Source: Rhyacichthys aspro | Lineage: Eukaryota; Chordata; Actinopteri; Gobiiformes; Rhyacichthyidae | Assembly: GCA_036850595.1 (NCBI GenBank) | Contig: CM072156.1 | Span: forward strand, 7,185,441 to 7,249,440 | Length of the DNA: 64,000 nt | Direction of reading: 5' to 3' | In this document: positions 1-12,286 of the stretch, piece after piece | Layout of the letters: every line of letters starts with the position of its first letter | Numbering within the stretch: position 1 is the first letter of the stretch | Made by a program: the position numbers and the translations under genes | Notes under the pieces: model-generated | Databases searched by the model: none | Seen by the model: only the letters and a program-made list of their open reading frames with translations | What the model was told of the DNA's origin: nothing

Positions 1-721
1 GTGATGAGAATTTCCTGTACTAGTATTTGTCTCGTATACAGGGACATTAATAACTGAATCTTTGTGTGTGCATGTTAACGCCATATTTCAAATATGGTCA
101 TAAATGGGATCTTCAGACACATGCTAAAATGCACTCCTTGTACCAAAGGTTGTGATTGCTTCCTTGTACAAGTGTGCTCACACAGCCTGTACAGTCGAGA
201 AACATGCAGATTGGCCAGAAACTGAATCTCTCTGCGACAGTCCTTTCTCGTGAGTGAAGCAGCTTGGTCTAATCTCTGAGCTTCTCTACACTCTTTCAGT
301 CCTGGATGTCTGTCTTTTTGCGTTACTCCCTGCTGTCCTCACCCCGACTCTGATCCGGGATCAGCAAGCTCTAACAGCGAGTATTGTCCCAAGTGACTTT
401 CTCTCAGCGGGTCTCTCTGTAAAGGATTCTCTTACATGAGATCGGGCCCCTTAAGCACGTCTGTCAGTACTTCTGATGCTGCTGATTTTCACCGTCTCTA
501 GGCTCAAACATCCTGCTTTTGAAAAAAAAATGTCCTAAGAATTCAATGAGGGACAAGTGTGTGTTAGCCTTGTCTGGACAACTCACTCTGGTGTTTACAT
601 GTGTGAACATAAGGTCACGGCCCAGCCTCACCCTCATTCTCCTTCGTCCAGCCTCGGTCCCTTCCTGCCACTAACCGCCTCTCATTGACTCTAACCTTTA
701 TCCTTTTGACCCAGCCTTCAC

Positions 722-838
722 TGCATCAGATCCTTGAGGTAATAAGCACAAGCTGACCTCTCCGACATAAAAATCCAACTTGGCAAGAAGAACGCACTTC
801 CATCTCGGCCGTGACGGGAACTTCTTTTTCTTGCTTCC
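722..838 (+). repeat. Imperfect direct repeat, copy A
   Basis: This segment shares a long block with 1342-1449: 'catcagatcc..tgaggtaataagcacaagctgacctctc' at the left and 'gac.ggaacttctttt.cttg' at the right, with a more diverged middle. The two copies are about 620 bp apart in the same orientation. It is either a local duplication or two members of a dispersed repeat that I do not recognise. Confidence 0.7.
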
Positions 839-1341
839 AAACCAAAGATTGGTCAGTATTTAACAAAGGAGATGTTTCAGGACTCTTCCGTCTTATTCCA
901 CTCCGGTTTGATTTTCTCAAATTATCGTGAAGAATTGTCGGAGTAAAAAGAGACACGTATGACTGGGTGCATCGACGTGGCTGGAGATAAAATGAAACAA
1001 AGGCTGTGAATGCTAATGCTCTGAGTTTGCTTCACAGTCCCCTGCACAGAGACAGACTCAGTTACTCAGAATAGTATGGTGTTCGCTGTCTTTTTAACCA
1101 CATATTTGGTTCAGGTACATACAATCCTGTTCTCCAAAGCTGCTCTGACTATCATTACAATGCTAACTGCAAAAGATAACTGCAAAAGATTCGCACAATC
1201 ACTGAAGAACACTTTTTCGACATTAATATCAAACATTAAAAGCATGTGGAGTGTAATATCAGTAAACTAGCAACAGTAGAGCTCTGGCTTGCCTTTATCC
1301 CTTTTTGTCCAGGATGCTTAGTCCTTTTCTGTGCTTCTATT

Positions 1342-1449
1342 TCATCAGATCCATGAGGTAATAAGCACAAGCTGACCTCTCTGACACAAAAACTCCGACA
1401 GAAGGAATACATTTCTGTGTCTGACATGACAGGAACTTCTTTTCCTTGG
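1342..1449 (+). repeat. Imperfect direct repeat, copy B
   Basis: This is the partner of the segment at 722-838, with the same order of conserved blocks and a few small indels in the middle. The edges are approximate because similarity fades at both ends. Confidence 0.7.
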
Positions 1450-4027
1450 TTTTACAAGTCCAGAGTGATGTCGAAAACAGGAGTGTATTGACTTGGAGGG
1501 TTGGCTACAGAAACATTGCAGCCTTTGTGCTTGAAGCTGTCCAAGGTAAAAAGCAGATCAATACTTTTCATATTCCGCCGCGGTGGAGTGCTATCGACCA
1601 GGGCCTTCTCATTGCCACGCTGTTTTGGAACCAGCGTGGCGCGTCGCTCCAAACGTGCTATTTTAATCAGAGAAAGACACTCTCTACGTGCGGCTTGTCC
1701 CCTCTCATCTCCTTCCACCAGACTCCAGCCCTCTCTCCTCTCGTCTTCTGGAGGACTGATGGATCGGAAAAGTGGCTCCATCCACAAAGTGAGAGTCTAA
1801 AAAGAAGCTGTCAGAAGCGAAGTGACGCAGAGAGATAGAGACATCCACTGTAGTGTGTGTGCTGCTACAAGACGGGGTGACAGTCAAGAGCCGCTCTGAC
1901 TCAAGACGTGGGGCTCAAATGTTCTTCGCTGGTGGCAAAAAACAGACACTTTGACACAAAATAGTAATGCTTCTGTGTTCTGTTTCTCTTTGAGAGCCTT
2001 GACATGTCGATTACTTTGTTCACGCTTCACACTGAACTTATCTTTAAATTGAAATACACACTAGATGCCCACATACATTGTTCCCTCCAGACAGAGCTGT
2101 GTAATCAAGCCTCCATCGCCAGGCTTCTAACCTGTTCCTCTTGTTCCTTTGTTTAGTCTCATCCTGACACAAGGGCTCTACCTACTGTCTATACTGGCTC
2201 CAGGGTTACCATATACCCTACATGCATCACTCTTGGACAGGTTAAACCTGGTCCATGAGCTTTGTGTCACTTGGAAGGAGGCAGGTTGGGTGATGTTTGA
2301 TGTTTAATAGTGTTTTTGGGTAAAGTTACTATTATAAAAGATTGGTTTTTGGTTCAGTGTTGATTCCCATAGGCTTTTCATCATCTAACATCACCTGTAC
2401 ACACAACCTGAAAAGTTTTACTTTTAATCATTTATTTTCCATTGTGGAAAAATTAGATAAGCCAATTCCTTAGTAAATAAAGATGGATTAAAGAGGGAAT
2501 TTATGATTAAAAATTTGTAGGTCAGAACGCTCAGTTACACATATTTGATCACTATATTACTCCATCTGTACATTCATTAAAATTCTGAGCGTTTAGACAG
2601 AGCTGTGAACTTACTGTAACTCAAACGTTCCTGTGTTCACCATGAGACACATGGCTTAAGTGAAAAGATGAGTTTACAAACTCACATGTCTAGTCCATAC
2701 TTACATATATACATACATACTCTTAATGTATCAAAAACTATGTTTTCTGTGTTTGGTTTAAAGGTTAAATGGATTAGAAGCTGTGTAACAGTAATTTTCT
2801 GCAGGATATGGCTTTTTTGGGCCAACTGTGTCACTTTATTATATTTATACAGCTCTTGTAATTCATTATCTATTAGTGTAGAGTGGAGAAGGAATAAAGC
2901 CTGGCTCTGTCCAACTTGTGTCGTAGTACAACCCTCTGGAAGTGCCAAACGACAGATTAGTCAAATCACTACAAAACCTAATTCATTTATAGAAGGCTTG
3001 TGTTTTTAGTTGAATAAGCATGCTATAAACCAATAAAATTATAGATATGAATGTAATTCATGACAATATAGGAAGCTTTTATTTCTTCAATTGCTGGAGA
3101 ACACCTTCAGTGTCACTGATTGACAACGCAGTGGTGTACCTCAAAAATAAGGTGTGTGTGTAATCAGGAACCAAGTGGAGCCTGTTTTGATGACAAGCCT
3201 GATGCCCAATCACAGTCACTCCACTTAACGTTATTTCTCTCGTTGAACAGCTTGTATCGCCGGCCCGGACCCCTACTGTTAAACTGATACAACAGCAAAT
3301 ACGCACCACTTTCCTTTAACTGTGAAACTCTCAACAACATCATTGGCAGAAATAGCTGCTCATGACCATTATTACACTCATCACCAACGGCATCTTCCTG
3401 TCACTTACACCATCATCATGTCCTCCTTCCTCTCACTGTCCTGCTATAGAGCAATCAATGGGCGTCACTCCCAAAATGAAGGCTGTAAATGTGAAAGTCT
3501 TTTCAGGTGCTCACAGTAACTAAAGCCCACTTTCTCTCCCACAGAGAATACAAATAGTGCAATTTTTTTTTTTTTTTTTACAAAACTGTAACCAAGTTCA
3601 GTGCAGAGAGACATGGAACTGGAAGTTTCTCTGAGACGTTCAATAAGACTATCACTCAATTTTACAACCAGGTTTCACCATTAACATAATACATTATATT
3701 AAACTTACTAGCCATTGTTAAAAAAAAGGCTGAAATATAAGAATATTATATTCAGCATCTTACAGTGTCATCAGGCATATGGTTGCATATGTTTTAGTAC
3801 TTTTACTATCAAATCAATGTATTTTCATTTTCAAGGGTAAAATGCTGTGCTGTGATTTAAGTGAGTGATTTTTTTCTCCTTGACAACCTGCAACTTTTAT
3901 CTGATAAAACTCAAGATCAGTCTTTTTAATTATGTGTACACTTTGTCTACAGAAATTTGTAGCTAATTTCCTTAACTCTATAATTAACAAAAACATGCAC
4001 ACACTCAGAATACCCCTCCGCTGTACA

Positions 4028-4895
4028 GGTGCGTCAGTAAATTAGAAAAGAGTGGAAAAGTTGACTTCAGTTCTTCAAATCAACAAGTGAAACTCACATA
4101 GATTCAGTGCACACAGGGTGAAATATTTCCAGGATTGTTTATTTTAATTGAGATGACTTACAGTTAATGAAAACCCAAAATTCAGTAGAAAAGTTTGTAT
4201 ACGCACTTTATACTTCATTGTGGCTCCTTTAGCGAGAACTACTGCATCAAAGTTGTGTGGCCTGGAGATGATCAGCCTTCAGCTCATCCGTGTTAGTTGG
4301 TCTGGTGTTTCATCTTTCTTTTGACAGTGCCCTATAGGTTCTGTATGGTCCAATCAAGCACTGTATTATCATGGTCACTTTTGGCAGTGCATGGAGCGCT
4401 CTAACATTTCCTGGTAAACTGCTGCATTGACTTTTGAACTTCAGAAAAAAACACTGGACACTTTAGAAAACGCAGTGGACCAACACCTCTTCCCATCACT
4501 GACTTGGAGTCTGTGCCACTCTTCCTCCAGACGCTGGCTCCTTGATTTCCAAATGTAATGCAAAAACTACAGAGCAATAGTCCAGTTGTTTTTCCCTTTA
4601 GTCCAGAGAAGACACTTCTGAGGTTGTCTGTGGTTCAGGAAAGGCTTGACACGAAGATTACGCCAGATTTCTTGATGTGTCTTTGTGCTTGATGCTGTCC
4701 TTGTGAAGTTCTTCCACTTCATGAATGTGTTTTGCTTCACAATCCTCTCAAGGCTGTGGTTGTCCCTGTTACTTGTGCATCTTTTTTTTACCACGTCTTC
4801 CTTCCATTAAACCTTCTAGTATTTTCCTTGAAAAAATAACATGAATGGCCAGCTTCTTTAGGCAGAACCTTTTGTGGTTTGCTCTCATTTAACTT
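4028..4895 (-). mobile_element. Decayed Tc1-type DNA transposon
   Basis: Read on the minus strand, this is a broken Tc1-like transposase with its terminal non-coding sequence. The frame at 4567-4794 carries 'TSNRDNHSLERIVKQN' and 'VKPFLNHRQPQKCLLW', matching the helix-turn-helix and early catalytic part of fish Tc1 transposases. Nearer the left end are 'VYQEMLERSMH'-like residues (around 4380-4430) and a degraded version of the conserved 'NPIENLW' region (around 4320-4350), in different frames and with large internal deletions. The left terminus at 4028 resembles the fish Tc1 end 'ggtgcatctcaataaattag'. Similarity on the right fades near 4895 and I see no matching inverted terminus there, so that end is probably lost. 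It cannot encode active transposase. The order of blocks makes the assignment fairly secure; the edges are approximate. Confidence 0.75.
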
Positions 4896-7800
4896 TTTTT
4901 TGAAAGTATTCTATATTTTGACTGAATTTTGACTTTTTTTCATTACCTGTATGATTTTTTTTGTGAAAGAACACTTGGAGCTTGCGCTGTTTATTCATCA
5001 GTCAAATATTCATCCTTACAAAAGACACAACTGAATCAGCAGTCAAATATCAGATGTGTCAAGTGTGCTCAAGTGCTCCTCCAAAGCACGATGGGAACCA
5101 ATGAATTCAGAAAAGGCCCAGCACTGGTGTGTACAGTACGCTCTGTGATAAAGTGTAAGCAGATAAATCATGTTGGTGTTGTTCATTGTCATGCATAAAG
5201 ATGACACATTACCGCTCCAATCCAGGGGGACAGTATGATGAGGCAATTAAGCTCGGCGGATACAGACTCATCGAATTGTTAAAAGTTTGGTTTTGCCTTC
5301 GAGCGCTCTGGGGATTTCAGTGTAGGAGGTTCGAGTGCACCCAACTTGACACAGTGCTTATTACATAGGTCTGCTGCGGGATGGCATGGGTCCAGACACA
5401 TGTGCCAGTAGGTACAGGCGCTATTATCCCATCGCAGCCCGGCGCAGTATATTAACCTCCAGCTGAGCAGAAAATAATAGCCTGATTGTTTTGCTTTGAT
5501 TATACGTTGGGTCCATTTTTTACTTGTACAATAGTATCTGCTGTTATGCATGTGTTTTCCCAGCCCTCACTACCACCACCAATTATCATCTGTTGCCAAC
5601 AGCTGGTGCCCTTTTATCCCTAAAAGCTTGTGGGTGTTCATTTTAAGCACAACGCGAATGCCAATACTGTCTTCTGGTACAAATACACCGATCTGTGTAA
5701 TTACATGACACAAAATATGTTTCCAATGTACCCACCGCATAATAGATGAAGTAAAAGTTTGTTTCGACATGGAAGTGTAGTCCAGCGGTAATTGGAAAAT
5801 CTTTCCCAGCTGTGACGACTTCACAAGTGGTCAGTGAATTCACAAAACGAAAATAAAGCAGTGGGAATGGCCCTAGACGTTCATTTCTGTGCCCATCACC
5901 AGTGTTGTTCGCTGCATGGGAAGAGACAGTCTGTGGTCATTGTGCAGGAATGTGGTTACGTGCTGTGGGTATGCTGGTGTGTATGGGCTTTTCCAAACTA
6001 TTGAGTGCACATAGAGATAAAAGTATTGTGCTTTGGTGACCACAGTGATGGGAAGACAAGTTACGTAACCGGATAATACAACATTTACAGTCATAGAACT
6101 GTGGTTTTCGGTGTCCAAGTGTCATTTGCCATTTATAGTTTTCATAACGGCAGTCCATCCAGTAACATCATCAAAACAACTCTGCAGCAACAAAAGCAAT
6201 GGATTTTTTTTTTTTTTTTTTTCATGAATCTGAGCTCCATTTTAAAAGCGGACAAAAAACTTGTCATCTCATGTTGAAAAGAGTCAATATTCTCCTGATG
6301 GACTTCAGTTCTGCTCAAGTGTTGTGTTGTGTAGCATTAGCAAATCAGCAGCAATGTAAGAAGCTACATCCTTCACCTCTTTTTGCAGAGCCCTGAGGTT
6401 GCATAAGTTTGTTACCATACTATATACTATATACTATACTAACTCATGCATTTAACTTTAGTAGTGGTTTTAGTGGCTTTAGCCAATCTCCTCAGGCAGA
6501 TCTCAGTTAAATAGTCTTTGAAGCATGTTGTGTCCTGCCATGACTCCTCCAAATCTTATTTGGTGTTTTGTCCGTGTTCAGCATAACATAGTGCTAAGTA
6601 GAATCTGGTGACATGTAGCTTCTACCCACTCACTAACAGCTCACACATCTTCGGTCAGTTGCCAAATGCCAAAATCATGTTTATGCAGAAATTGAAACTT
6701 CTGGTGCAGCCCAAACTTCCAAAAACCAACACAGCTCATGTTATTTACCAACAGTAATAGTTTTCATTTACATTCTTAATTTTACAATTTTTTATTTATT
6801 TATTTTTTTGGTTTGATCCCATAGTTTTTGTAGTATTTCCCATAGATTCCTCTTGTCTGGAAAGCTCTACTTTTATAATCTTTTGACTGGGTTTACAGCT
6901 TGTAAAACTTAGTTGTAGGTTCTTATCTTGTTGCTGTGACAAACTCTTGTGAGACTGGTTTGCTCCACCTCTGTTTAAAAGTAACTGTAAATCTGCTCTG
7001 AACTCCATTGACCTAAATCCTAGTATCACATGGCGTTCTCCATATTTAGTGTGAACTCTTGCATTTCACTGTGTCTTGCAGGAATTTTATCAGCCAGACC
7101 TGGTGTTATTCAGTTCATAGTACAGTGGGACTGCAGATGTATGCTGCTTCATGGAGGACTCATTTAATCTTAGTGATAAAGAGTTTATCCAAACAACTCA
7201 CGCAACACAAGAAAATGCATGCACCTGATAAATAATGTTGTAATAGTTGAATATTTCAGTCTGTTTCCTCATGGTCCTGTGAGAGTGTGCATGTTTGTGT
7301 TCACTGTCACTGTGTTTTTAGGTCAGTCTTCTTCTTGTATGTTTTATGTTGTGGACTAACATGGCCAACATGTCTACATTTTCACCCAAAAACAAGTCAA
7401 AAGGGCAAGAATCTGAAAAGTTGTTTAAAATGACTGACTGAAAAGCAGCTACTATCAATACAGTTCACCAAACCAATTGTAGTTATATAAACTTACCAGA
7501 TTCTGTCGCTTTCCATGATTTAATTGTAACAATAGGTCACTTTTTACAGATGACATTTGCCAAAATTTTGGTTCGAGGCCTTTGAATTTACTGATCCACT
7601 TTGCAATTTTGTTCTGTGGTAAACAGATCTCAGGTTTTAGGAGGACACTGAATTACATTTTGGCATTTCACAAATTTAAAATGTAGTTTAATGCATATTT
7701 TTGAGCTTTAAACAACTCAACATCAAATTATTATGAAAATTATTGTCTGGGTCCGTCTTTATTTAAATGCCAAGAATGAGACAAAAATAAATTTCAATCT

Positions 7801-10800
7801 ACGATAAGACCAAGGCCATCAAAAAGTTAAATTCACTCAAAAAAAAAAAGAAAAAAAGTAAAACAAATAAAGGAAATGAACAGCATTTTTGTCAGTGTTT
7901 AATGTGTAAGATATCGATTGCATTTACAGTGTATAGTACATTATTCCCATTTCTGGAGTGTATAATTCACTGTTTGGCCGTGGCGCTAATTCTATGTTCC
8001 CTCATGGTTCATTAGGTGCGATTTAGTGTTCTAATCCGATTTGAGGCGTGAAGATAGATGTTTTGTTCAACGCTTTTCACATCGGAACAAACCGCAGATT
8101 TTAAGCTCCGTTACTTGCTGTAAATAAACCTGACCTGACGTGTCACATGGCAGCGGCGCTCGTAGATAAGTGATCACTTCCTCCGTTCTTGGCATGAAAC
8201 TGCAGTCACAAGCTCCAGCCGGCATCCGTGGGCTGATTAAGGTGCCGCTTCATACGGAAACATGACTGTGTCTGTGCTCTGTGTGGCGTTTGGGGGAAAG
8301 GCCGGGTCCTGGCACAGCTCACAGACTGCCACTGGGAGCTTTCTATGGTCAGCCTGAATGGTGCGCTGATGAAAAACGGAGATCACTTCAGGCCCTACTG
8401 TTCCTTTCACACTTTGCTCCTGGGAACCACATTTAATATAAAAAAGTTTTCTTCCCCTTATGTCGAGTGACCCGGCCTGATTTTTGTGCCAATTTCTATG
8501 CTAATCTGGGAAAATGTCTCTCTGTTTCAATTGCAGCTCAATAACTTTTAGTGCATTTGAGACTTGCAGGCCCGTGTTAATGGAAGAGATGTTTTTGATC
8601 ATTCGCAGGTTAAAAGAGTACATTCAAAATAACGCCATAATAGTGTGTTTAGACAATTAGATGAGTGTCCAAGTCCCACCGCATCAAACGGATCCCACAC
8701 ATTTTCTGGTATCCTGTCCACTTTTAGAATCAGAAGAGAACTCGGCAAAAAGACTGTATGAGCTGTGTTTTAAAAGGCGTTAAGGAGAGAAGATGTTAAA
8801 CTAAGCGCAGATACAGAGCTGTATTTGACTCAACAGTGGGCATATGGATGTTTATTAGCTCAGATTGTTAGATTTTTTTAATGTATCTGAGGTAAATAAG
8901 GTAATTACTGCTTTGGGTAATGGCAAAATGACTCTTAAAAACTGAAAAAGTAGGATTTAGTTCATATGTGATTGACCTGGAGCATCTTGGTTCAGTTAAA
9001 TTATCTTGTTTAATTAAAAATAAAATAAAATAAAATAAAAATCATCCCTAATTTTGGTGTCCAGTGTTTCTTTCTGGTCCTGGAGCTCTCTCTCAGCCTT
9101 GTTTTGTTGTGTTTGTCTTGCTCACATCAGCTGCTCAGCTGAGTGCTCTATTTAAGGACTGTGGTGTTGTTTTTTCCCATTCCTCACATCCCACCTGCAC
9201 CCCGGCTCCTCTCAAGTCCAAGGGTACAACTTCTGTCTTACGTTTCTACATGTGAGCCAGTCTTTTTGTCTGAGACGTACTACTCCTTTTAATTTTCTGA
9301 TAAAGTTCACTGAGTGCAGTTCTGTCAAGAGTTAAGTGAAGACGAGCGAACTCCTTTCTCTGAATTGAGTTAATCAGTGTCGCAGCACTTCTCATTCTCT
9401 CTGAGGAAGAGTGGGCACAATTATACACCAGATATAATATAGTAGATCGCTTCAGTTAATTGAGATGAGTTTATACAAAATGTTCTAGGTTGGAAAGGTT
9501 CCATTGTCTGTGGACATTAAAATAACTTTAAAGCTTTCAAATTTAATAGTATAGCATATCATACAATAAATCAAACCCATGAGTCTAAAATACTGTTTTC
9601 AAAAGAATACAATTACCCAAAATTAACATCTTGGTAATTGTCTGACTTGAGAAAAATAGACATTTAAAGCTTCAGTTTTGTTTTGAACATGGAAACTTAC
9701 CTTAATGAGGACTTTTTAAATTGAACTCATCTGACATTTCCTCTGGGTTTGTTCACAGAAAACAGAATAATAGAGGTGCTCACAGTCTGTGGAAAGGAGG
9801 AATGTGATATGAGGAACTGCAATTGATTTAAAACAGATTTTACCACTAGATACCTCCTAAAACTGCACTCTGCATCTTCAATGTCCGCTTGTAAATTGCT
9901 TTATTCTATTCACAAACAGAACTATTGATGCGTTGTTGGGGCAAGGGCCACAGAATCTATACATGTTATATGTATTTTCATCAGATAGTGTTCCAGCAGA
10001 GATAACAATTGCCTTTCCCTCCACAGTATCTGACAGCTCTCAGTCCCTCCCTGTATTAACCTGTGTCACCTTGTACTGTGTGATTGTATGTGTCTGTGGA
10101 GGCTTTGTGGGTCTCCTGTGACAATGTGACACGTCCATAAGCCGACATTCATTCTCATGTGTGCTTTGTGTGCACAGTGATGTAAATGCATGCAGCCACA
10201 CGCAGAAATAAAGGGGCATGCGGCACGGATGGGTCATTAATGCAGCCTCACAGAACGATATTGCATCTGATACACCTAGAATTGACTGTACATCGGTGTC
10301 TATCAGATGTCTATCACTTCCATCTGCATCCAAAGTTTGTCTTCTCCAAAAACCCAGTCGACATGTTTGCTTCTGGAGAATGTGTTGGAGAAAAAGTCTT
10401 TGATTAAAAGCCCGTATTGACCCATGTGAGTCAACAGGAGAAAATCTTTATTTCCCGGCTCTGTCCAATAGTCGAAAAGACCAGGGAGGTACGTCCTGAG
10501 CGTGGACATGGCTATGTGCTGTGATATCGTATATGTCAGTAACTGCTGGAGTAATTCAGTCTTTACTGTGTTTGTGCCTGAAGGGAAAGCCGATAGTGTC
10601 CTGTGGTTAAATCATTTTACTCAGTGGAAAGTATTGGAAGAAATGCCAAAGCTACACTTAAGACTTTAACTGACTGGCAAGACTTCATATGTGACCCGAG
10701 ATAGGTCGAGACACTCGGGGAATCATGTGGGGAAGGATTTCAGACTGAAGGCTGAAAACTAAGCTCCCATGGTCAGCTGAGCACACAGACGTGAGACTGA

Positions 10801-10971
10801 GTACCAGGCTTTAAAATCTTATGGGAATGGAATATGTTCGAATTCTCAAATTTTGTAAAATTTGTTGAATGTTGTCCTGTTGAGTCATACCCATTTAGTT
10901 TTTTTCAATAAATTGAAAGGAAATTTGTAAACATTCCATTTTGTAAAAACATTAGAGTTAGATTACAGGTT
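4896..10971. other. Gene-poor stretch left of the tandem duplication
   Basis: No supported gene. It contains a long poly-T run (about 6204-6222), a short 'tatactat' repeat (about 6417-6441), an A-rich tract (about 7840-7865) and an AAAAT pentamer run (9015-9043). Between about 5279 and 6160 the minus strand has several overlapping open frames of 60-90 codons that could be a decayed coding relic, but I could not assign them to a family. Around 8140-8280 there is a locally GC-richer segment with no open frame of note. Confidence 0.55.
9015..9043. repeat. AAAAT pentanucleotide microsatellite
   Basis: A run of 'aaaat' units is directly visible ('aaaataaaataaaataaaa'), about five to six copies. 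Confidence 0.9.
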
Positions 10972-11797
10972 ATTTATCTAGTACTATTTTTGTTTTCTTT
11001 TTTTAACATACCTCACTGTATTATTATTATTTTTATTATTCTCTTTCTTCTTTTCTTTCGTGTGACACCTTATTTTTGATTATTACATGTATGTTTTATG
11101 TATGTGCAAATGTGAGTGTAGTGTCCACACCTCCATCATGGAGTTATATATTAAAAAACCAACAAAAAAAGACAACAGTAAAAAAATACATATATATCTT
11201 AAAAATATATATTAAAATGTATAAATAAGTCTGTTAATATGCATGTACTACATGTAAAGCTTGTATTATTATTCAGATCTGGTTAGTGAGATGAGCTGAA
11301 GCAAGACAGTATTGAAACAATTATGGCTTTTTCCCCCCAAAGTTGTGCTTTTTTTTCCCTTTTTTGAAAGAGCATAACCTTTGCAAGATTTTTACTTATT
11401 TTTTTTTACTCTCCCATGATCTTAATGTGTTTTGTGTGTGTTTGTGAGTGTCTGGGGATTAATACAGCCATCTATCTATCCATCTTTCTAAAGACAAGAA
11501 AAACTTTTGACTATTTAACCTCATTTTTACAGTTATTACTAGACTTCCAGTATTTTTTGCATTTTGTTGGAGTAGCTCAAGTTTAAACTGAGGCCTCCAA
11601 CTCACAATTTACCAAAAAATAAAGGTCGTGATCCAAAATGGTTTCTTGTAGTATTTCAGAACAATGACTCAACAATAATCCACATTTTTCTGTTTTTCCA
11701 GTCTATAGTTTTTAAACATTTTAACACAATCATTTCCAAAAACATCTATTTAATTTAGTCTAGATAAACAGAGAGACACACCATCAAACCAAACTTA

Positions 11798-12105
11798 GAT
11801 GGTGTTAGTGTAGCTTCAGGTTCAACTGTCAGGAATCTTGGAGTAATATTTGACAAGGATTTATTGTTTAAAACACACAATAAGCAAGCTTAAAACTGAC
11901 TTTTTTTAATCTGTGCAACATTGGCCAAAATTAGGAATATCGAGTGGATCCTCCTCCTGTGGTTCTCTCTGAGGTTTCTCTTTTTCTGTGGCTGGCGATG
12001 TTGTCCTGCTCAACCTGTTTGCATATTTACTGTTTGTTTTGTGAAGCCCTTTGAGACAATTGTTGTTGTGATTCTGGTCTATAGTTAAATTAATGACAGT
12101 GGTAT
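11798..12105 (+). mobile_element. L2-type LINE 3' remnant (unit 1)
   Basis: On the plus strand, 11798-11945 reads as the C-terminal part of a non-LTR reverse transcriptase protein: 'GSTVRNLGVIFDKDLLFKTH', then a frame break, then 'FNLCNIAKIRNI'-like residues. Fish L2/Maui-type LINEs carry the motif NLGVIFD...H...AFFHLRNIAKIR at this place. It is followed by 'cctcctgtggttctctctgaggtttct' and 'gaagccctttgagacaattgttgttgtgatt', both typical of the 3' end of these elements. It is short, frame-shifted and dead. The minus-strand open frame here (11906-12151) is only its antisense shadow. Confidence 0.75.
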
Positions 12106-12167
12106 AACAAGTATTAAAAGTTAAACAATAAACAATACAACAATGCACCAAGATAAGTTTTTTTGTA

Positions 12168-12190
12168 TTTATTTTTTGTTATTTTTTATT
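12168..12190 (-). promoter_or_regulatory. Poly(A) signals of Staufen-like copy 1
   Basis: Two minus-strand AATAAA hexamers lie at 12190-12185 and 12173-12168, about 100 bp past the stop codon. They precede the LINE remnant, so the transcript probably ends before entering it. Confidence 0.6.
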
Positions 12191-12286
12191 GTGTACTATT
12201 TTCATTCATCTTCAAGAAAACAAAGTGTTTCCTTCAAAATGAATGTAGACTGATGGTGGAGTCTGGTGGTCTTTGGTGGTGCTGCT

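Larger units (their letters stand above)
1..4027. other. Gene-poor stretch, no supported gene
   Basis: I see no gene here. Short open frames occur on both strands but none has a recognisable domain, a convincing splice context or a poly(A) signal at the right place. The longest (about 130 codons near 1446-1838) is overlapped by equally long open frames in other frames, as expected of chance. The stretch contains an imperfect direct repeat (722-838 and 1342-1449, listed separately) and a poly-T run near 3561-3579. Confidence 0.6.

Noticed and set aside
1446..1838. 130-codon plus-strand frame as a gene
   Set aside because: It has no domain, equally long frames overlap it on both strands, and no transcription or processing signal supports it.
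4567..4794. 75-codon minus-strand frame as a stand-alone gene
   Set aside because: It is a fragment of a Tc1-type transposase inside a decayed transposon.
11906..12151. 81-codon minus-strand frame (and its copy at 20944-21180) as a gene
   Set aside because: It is antisense to an L2-type LINE 3' end recognised on the plus strand.
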